The position numbers and the translations under genes were made by a program. Of a DNA stretch of 64,000 bases, positions 60,050-64,000 are shown piece by piece (position 1 is the stretch's first letter; every line of letters starts with the position of its first letter). The DNA is from Fibrobacter succinogenes (GTDB taxonomy: Bacteria > Fibrobacterota > Fibrobacteria > Fibrobacterales > Fibrobacteraceae): contig CADAWC010000015.1 in the NCBI GenBank assembly GCA_902791475.1, forward strand, positions 16,463-80,462, written 5' to 3'. The notes beneath the pieces were generated by a model. The model was not told the origin of the DNA. It made no database searches and saw only the letters and a program-made list of their open reading frames with translations.

Positions 60050-61234
60050 TTAACGTCTTTCTTTAACTTCGTATTCCAAATATTGCAGCGTCTTCACGGC
60101 ACGTGCCGCTTCTTCTTGAGTCTTGAATGCAAGCAAAAGCGTACCCGCCACATTTTCGCGGACCTTCATAAGTTCTATGTCACGAATGTTGATGCCTTCT
60201 TCGGCAAGCGGCTGCATCACGCTCAACAGAGCGCCCGGCTTATCCTTGAGCTGGACCGTAATTTCGTAGAACGAGTTGGTGTTATTGCGACCCGGAGCAA
60301 ATAAGCTCGCACGGCCATCATTACCCGCCTTGAAAATATCGGCAAGCGCCTGCGAATTATCCGCAACCACGCTCTTTTCATCATTTTCAAAATCACCCGA
60401 AGCAGGCTTACCGTCTTTCACGACGTTGAGTCCGTTCATCGCCGCAATCGTCTTGTCGAGGCCATCGCGGACTTCGCAAAGGGCGCGAGTCGTCTCATCG
60501 CGATTCGTCACGGCGATATCGTGCCACATTCCCCAGCCCGAGGCGGCAATGCGCGTCATGTCGCGGAAAGCGCGGCCTGCAAAATGCTGGTAGTTGTGCT
60601 TGAGCAAGCGTTCCGGCAAGTTTCCGGCAAGTGTCGAACTCAGCATCTGCGGCATGTGACTCACCCATGCCATCGTGCGGTCATGATGCTCCGGCGGGAA
60701 CACGACAGGATTTGCGCCCACAAAGCGGATAATTTCCAGAAGCGGGGCATAAACAGATTCAGGCGTTCCATCCGGCGGGCAGACAAACCAATATGCATTT
60801 TCAAAAATCGCAGGGTCGTTGTACTCGCAAGTGCGTTTTTCAGAACCCGCCATCGGATGGCTACCGACAAAACGGAACGGAGCGGGCAAGCGAACGCCAG
60901 CCTTGCAAATTTCAACCTTTGTCGAACCGATATCACTCACCAAGATTTCTCGGCCAGCATTAGCACCAGCCCACGAAACTTTACCGAGCGCATCAATCAT
61001 CTTCAAAATGTGGAGGATCGGCGCACAGAGCAAAATCAGGTCGCTATCCTTCGCCCACTTTTCAGTCTCGTCGTATTCAAAAAATTCATCGGCAAGTTCA
61101 AGTTCTCTCGCGCGCTTGAGCGTCGAAGGCGAACTTACAGCACGAATCTTCGTCGGGAGCTTAGCCTGTTTGATGGCAGCAGCAATCGAGCTTGCCAAGA
61201 GGCCAAACCCCACCATAGTAATGCGGGCAACCAT
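60050..61234 (-). CDS. tyrA: prephenate dehydrogenase with ACT domain
   Basis: 394 residues. N-terminal Rossmann (TMVGFGLLASSIAAAIKQA), CAPILHILKMID, DIGSTKVEIC, the family site FVGSHPMAGSEKRT, and PPEHHDRTMAWVSHMPQMLS. The last ~85 residues are an ACT-like regulatory domain (EITVQLKDKPGALLSVMQPL, GINIRDIELM). It oxidatively decarboxylates prephenate to 4-hydroxyphenylpyruvate with NAD for tyrosine; the ACT domain suggests feedback control. Its ATG overlaps the chorismate mutase stop by one base. Confidence 0.9.
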   Translation of the reverse strand: MVARITMVGFGLLASSIAAAIKQAKLPTKIRAVSSPSTLKRARELELADEFFEYDETEKWAKDSDLILLCAPILHILKMIDALGKVSWAGANAGREILVSDIGSTKVEICKAGVRLPAPFRFVGSHPMAGSEKRTCEYNDPAIFENAYWFVCPPDGTPESVYAPLLEIIRFVGANPVVFPPEHHDRTMAWVSHMPQMLSSTLAGNLPERLLKHNYQHFAGRAFRDMTRIAASGWGMWHDIAVTNRDETTRALCEVRDGLDKTIAAMNGLNVVKDGKPASGDFENDEKSVVADNSQALADIFKAGNDGRASLFAPGRNNTNSFYEITVQLKDKPGALLSVMQPLAEEGINIRDIELMKVRENVAGTLLLAFKTQEEAARAVKTLQYLEYEVKERR

Positions 61235-61497
61235 TATTCTTCCACCTTGCGAGTTTCTTCCATGATGACACGGAAAATATTCTGGAACGATTCCGGAGAA
61301 AGCGGGCCACCGGCCTTTGCGGCCTTCTCGGCGACCAAATTCAAGACAAACTGTTCGCGACCTTCATCAAAAACGGGCAAACCTTTCTGTTTCTTGATTT
61401 TCCCAATTTCAGCAGCGTATGTAGCCCTCTTGTTGAGGAGCGACATCAGTTCATCATTAAGTTCGTCAATGCGAATGCGCCATTCATTAATATCCAT
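61234..61497 (-). CDS. chorismate mutase (AroQ type)
   Basis: 87 residues from the ATG at 61497. An upstream in-frame start adds 19 residues that do not fit. A single AroQ helical domain: RIRIDELNDELMSLLNKRAT, AAEIGKIKKQKGLPVFDEGRE, and LSPESFQNIFRVIMEETRKV. The Arg, Lys and Glu positions expected in the mutase pocket are present. It makes prephenate from chorismate for the downstream prephenate dehydrogenase, forming a two-step unit. No strong Shine-Dalgarno sequence is visible. Confidence 0.85.
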   Translation of the reverse strand: MDINEWRIRIDELNDELMSLLNKRATYAAEIGKIKKQKGLPVFDEGREQFVLNLVAEKAAKAGGPLSPESFQNIFRVIMEETRKVEE

Positions 61498-61557
61498 ATT
61501 GACGAATGTAGAAAAAATTGAACGACGGGCGAACGCCCGCCTCCCTACACACAAGCC

Positions 61558-62721
61558 TTACGGCACGCGGTTTGCGTACTGGTACAGCGAAAGCCCAAAT
61601 TCCGGGAGCGATGCTATCAGAAAATCAAAAATATCGGACTGGATATTTTCGTATTCAATCCATTCCACCGTATTGGCAAACGCATAGATTTCAAGCGGGA
61701 GCCCCGTCGGCGTTGGCGCAAGTTGGCGCGTCATGAGCGTCATGTTTTGAGCAATCGTCTTACGGCTGCGGAGATACGCCGTGCAGTAAGCCCTGAACGT
61801 TCCGATGTTTGTCAAATGGCGGCCATTCAGCTTTGTCACAGTGACATTTTCCGACACACCCGAACCTTCACCGATTTCACTTAACTTTTGTTCCAAGTAC
61901 GGGCGCAACACATCAATCTTCATGAACTTTTCAATTTCTTCGGGCGTCAAAAAGCGGATGCTCTGCTGGTCAATGAAAAGCGAACGCTTGATGCGGCGAC
62001 CGCCCGATTCCTGCATACCACGCCAGTTGCGGAACGAATTCGTAATCAGGTCATACGCCGGAATCACCGAAACCGTATTGTCCCAGTTACGCACTTTCAC
62101 AGACGTGAGCGTAATGTCAATGACCGAACCATCAGCATGGTGGCGTTCAATTTCAATCCAGTCGCCCTTGCGCAAGAGGTCCGACAAATTTATCTGTATT
62201 CCAGAAACCAAGCCTAGAATCGAGTCCCTGAAAACCAACAACAGGACAGTTGCCATGGCGCCAAGTGTCGACAAAATAATCACCGGACTTTTATTCACAA
62301 TCTGCGACGCCACAAGGATGGTCGCCACGCAGAACATCGCAAGTTTAATCGCCTGGAAAATGCCGCGCATCGGGCGCAACTTCATTTTCACATTGCGTTC
62401 ATTCAAGCTTTCAATGACATCGAGCACCGCACTCGCGAGCAAGAACGCCGCTACCGTGAACAAAATATTTCCGATATGTTCACAAAATTCATAAAGCCAA
62501 TGGCCCTTCACGAGCACATACGGGAACGACTGCACCAGAATTATTACCGGCACAAAAAAGAGCGCACGCGAAATCACTTTCTTTTTCACAAGCAAGTCAT
62601 CAAACTTGTTCGGAGTCTTTATGGCAATCCATTTCGCAAGCGGATGCACTACGAAATACAAAAAGGCATAAACAGCCACAACGACAGCAGAAAGTATTGC
62701 AAATTGATAGTAATCGTTCAT
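61558..62721 (-). CDS. MscS-family mechanosensitive channel
   Basis: 387 residues. About four to five transmembrane helices, then the MscS core: VIILSTLGAMATVLLLVFRD (pore helix, TM3-like), LVSGIQINLSDLLRKGDWIE (beta domain), and VIDITLTSVKVRNWDNTVSV. The C-terminal EIYAFANTVEWIEYENIQSD IFDFL tail is as in YbdG/YnaI-type members. It releases solutes on hypo-osmotic shock. It is divergent from galE, with 57 bases between, so both promoters share that space. Confidence 0.9.
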   Translation of the reverse strand: MNDYYQFAILSAVVVAVYAFLYFVVHPLAKWIAIKTPNKFDDLLVKKKVISRALFFVPVIILVQSFPYVLVKGHWLYEFCEHIGNILFTVAAFLLASAVLDVIESLNERNVKMKLRPMRGIFQAIKLAMFCVATILVASQIVNKSPVIILSTLGAMATVLLLVFRDSILGLVSGIQINLSDLLRKGDWIEIERHHADGSVIDITLTSVKVRNWDNTVSVIPAYDLITNSFRNWRGMQESGGRRIKRSLFIDQQSIRFLTPEEIEKFMKIDVLRPYLEQKLSEIGEGSGVSENVTVTKLNGRHLTNIGTFRAYCTAYLRSRKTIAQNMTLMTRQLAPTPTGLPLEIYAFANTVEWIEYENIQSDIFDFLIASLPEFGLSLYQYANRVP

Positions 62722-62778
62722 GCCTACAATCTAAAAATTTCGTATATTATGCACCGAACTTTTATCATTGGAGCAATC

Positions 62779-63795
62779 ATGAAAATAGCTGTTATGGGTG
62801 GCGCAGGTTATATCGGTAGCCACACCATCATCGAACTCTACAAAGCGGGTCATTCCGTTGTCGTCGTCGATAACCTTGTAAACTCAAGCGATGAATCGCT
62901 CCGCCGCGTAGCAGAGCTTGTCGGCTCCCCCATTCCGTTCGTCAAGGCAGACGTCCGTGACTCCGCCGCCATGGACAAGATTTTCAGCGAAAACAAGTTT
63001 GACGCCTGCATCCACTTTGCAGGTCTCAAGGCTGTCGGCGAATCCGTCGCGAAGCCGCTTGAATACTACGAAAACAACATGAACGCCACATTCGTGTTGC
63101 TCCACGCCATGCGTAATCACGGCTGCAAGAACCTCATTTTCAGTTCTTCGGCAACCGTTTACGGCAACCCGGCACAAATCCCTATTACAGAAGCTTGCCC
63201 CAAGGGCCAATGCACCAACCCCTACGGACAGACGAAGTCCATGCTCGAAGAAATCCTCCGCGATGTGCAAAAGGCCGACCCAGAATGGAATATCGTTTTG
63301 CTCCGTTACTTCAACCCGATTGGCGCACACCCAAGCGGACGTATCGGCGAAGACCCGAACGGCATTCCAAACAACTTAATGCCTTACATCACGCAGACCG
63401 CAGTCGGACTCCGCAAGGAACTTGGCGTGTTTGGCAATGACTATGACACCCCGGATGGCACCGGTGTCCGTGACTACATCCACGTCTGCGACCTTGCCTC
63501 TGGCCACGTGAGCGCCCTTAAGGCTATTGAACGCAAGTGCGGACTCGCTATTTATAACTTGGGTACAGGTCACGGCTACTCCGTGCTCGACGTCGTAAAA
63601 GCATTCGAAAAAGTCAACAACGTCAAAATTCCGTACAGCATCAAGCCGCGTCGCGCAGGCGACATCGCCACTTGCTACTGCAATCCGCAAAAGGCATTCG
63701 ACGAACTCGGCTGGAAGGCCCAGTACGGCATCGAAGAAATGTGCCGCGACGCCTGGAACTGGCAAAAGAACAACCCCAAGGGTTACAAGGGCTAA
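62779..63795 (+). CDS. galE: UDP-glucose 4-epimerase
   Basis: 338 residues from the ATG at 62779, where GGAG precedes and the Rossmann motif MKIAVMGGAGYIGSHTIIEL begins at once. An earlier in-frame start lies inside the opposite mscS gene. CIHFAGLKAVGESVAKPLEYYEN, SSSATVYGNP, the catalytic YGQTKSMLEEIL (Tyr-x3-Lys), RYFNPIGAH and RDYIHVCDLASGHV are GalE signatures. It interconverts UDP-glucose and UDP-galactose with bound NAD, feeding surface glycans. TATTAT about 40 bases upstream may be its -10. Confidence 0.93.
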   Translation: MKIAVMGGAGYIGSHTIIELYKAGHSVVVVDNLVNSSDESLRRVAELVGSPIPFVKADVRDSAAMDKIFSENKFDACIHFAGLKAVGESVAKPLEYYENNMNATFVLLHAMRNHGCKNLIFSSSATVYGNPAQIPITEACPKGQCTNPYGQTKSMLEEILRDVQKADPEWNIVLLRYFNPIGAHPSGRIGEDPNGIPNNLMPYITQTAVGLRKELGVFGNDYDTPDGTGVRDYIHVCDLASGHVSALKAIERKCGLAIYNLGTGHGYSVLDVVKAFEKVNNVKIPYSIKPRRAGDIATCYCNPQKAFDELGWKAQYGIEEMCRDAWNWQKNNPKGYKG

Positions 63796-63815
63796 GCCCT
63801 GTCTTTTACAGAGTC

Positions 63816-63874
63816 ATCCCGTCCGAAGCATGTCACCCCGGCATCCCGGATTTATTCCGGGATGCCGGGGTCGC
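63816..63874. repeat. REP-like palindromes
   Basis: GTCATCCCG, then GTCACCCCGGCATCCCGG and its inverse CCGGGATGCCGGGGT with a short AT-rich loop; a strong hairpin just after galE. Confidence 0.75.
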
Positions 63875-63903
63875 CTTTTATAAAAGAAAAAGCCTCCCGC
63901 TTT

Positions 63904-64000
63904 TGAACTGACCCCAGAAAGTTGGACGGTTTAAAGTTAGGATAAAATTGAGTTATGAGTCCGGTATTGTACCGGACTCATTCCTTTTAGGCGCAACTTT
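63904..64000 (-). mobile_element. end of an IS3-family (IS150-group-like) insertion sequence, cut by window edge
   Basis: TGAACTGACCCCAGAAAGTT GGAC resembles the terminal inverted repeats of IS150-group IS3 elements. Just inside it, on the minus strand, lies the 3' end of a transposase (63937). The rest of the element is beyond 64000. The bases before it (AAAAAGCCTCCCGCTT) look like one arm of a terminator that the element split. Confidence 0.82.
63937..64000 (-). CDS. C-terminal end of IS3-family transposase OrfB
   Basis: The minus-strand frame from the window edge to TAA at 63937-63939 encodes KLRLKGMSPVQYRTHNSILS. The GMSPVQYRT segment is the usual C-terminal end of IS150-group DDE transposases (LKGLSPVQYRTQ type). 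The N-terminal and catalytic DDE parts are outside the window. A perfect palindrome ATGAGTCCGG(TA)/CCGGACTCAT lies inside this coding end. Confidence 0.82.
   Translation of the reverse strand, partial: KLRLKGMSPVQYRTHNSILS

Noticed and set aside
62476..62778. Longer N-terminus for galE
   Set aside because: It would run through the opposite mscS gene; the Rossmann motif and GGAG site fix the start at 62779.

Overview
The window looks like a chromosomal segment of a Fibrobacter-type bacterium (Fibrobacterota, gut cellulose degraders). The strongest clue is a tandem array of four ~920-residue lipoproteins that match what I know of the Fibrobacter succinogenes paralogous family TIGR02171. Supporting clues are a secreted GH8 glucanase, a secreted PL1 pectate lyase with a carbohydrate-binding module, a surface protein with long Ser/Glu linkers, and recurring C-terminal sorting-type domains. 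Assignments come from reading motifs by eye; no database search was run.

Layout. 1-2.8 kb: end of a membrane protein, Ser/Thr kinase, YraN, Sua5/YciO protein. 2.87 kb: tRNA-Arg(CCT) with its own promoter and terminator. 3.1-7.5 kb: an AT-rich pair, a 982-residue fibronectin-III-like protein and a calpain-like protease that share their start-codon context. 7.9-11.7 kb: HD-GYP phosphodiesterase, DUF1353-like protein, unknown protein. 11.7-13.9 kb: a long AT-rich gap, a LuxR-HTH/TPR regulator, then a 35-codon ORF and a large hairpin terminator. 13.9-20 kb: TldE, a lone HigA-like antitoxin, an AT-rich ATPase plus PD-(D/E)xK-like two-gene operon (best candidate for an undescribed defence system), an AlgX-like protein and a small secreted protein. 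20.2-25.9 kb: Rpn nuclease and a 1481-residue acyl-CoA dehydratase activase.

26-46 kb is the cell-surface region: the four-module Cys/Trp repeat protein, the GH8 enzyme, a polytopic membrane protein co-transcribed with the four TIGR02171 lipoproteins, a transglutaminase-like protein and an AlgX-like lipoprotein. 46-51 kb holds housekeeping genes (TM2 protein, RdgB, Dus, radical SAM, guanine deaminase, arginase family). Three of these carry apparent in-frame repeat insertions. 51.4-52.9 kb is an AbiE toxin-antitoxin operon with a clear promoter/operator. 52.9-63.8 kb: pectate lyase, small proteins, HisC, an RsuA-type pseudouridine synthase, NAD kinase, a chorismate mutase/prephenate dehydrogenase/degenerate EPSP-synthase operon, an MscS channel and GalE. 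The right edge enters an IS3-family element on the minus strand.

The intergenic DNA is unusual. It contains at least four families of short dispersed repeats: a GACGAAAGACGAGAG family, a TTAGGT/CCTAACACC family, a TTAGTTATTAG family, and REP-like palindromes ending in ATGACA. Some abut start codons, one overlaps a stop codon, and some lie inside coding sequences.
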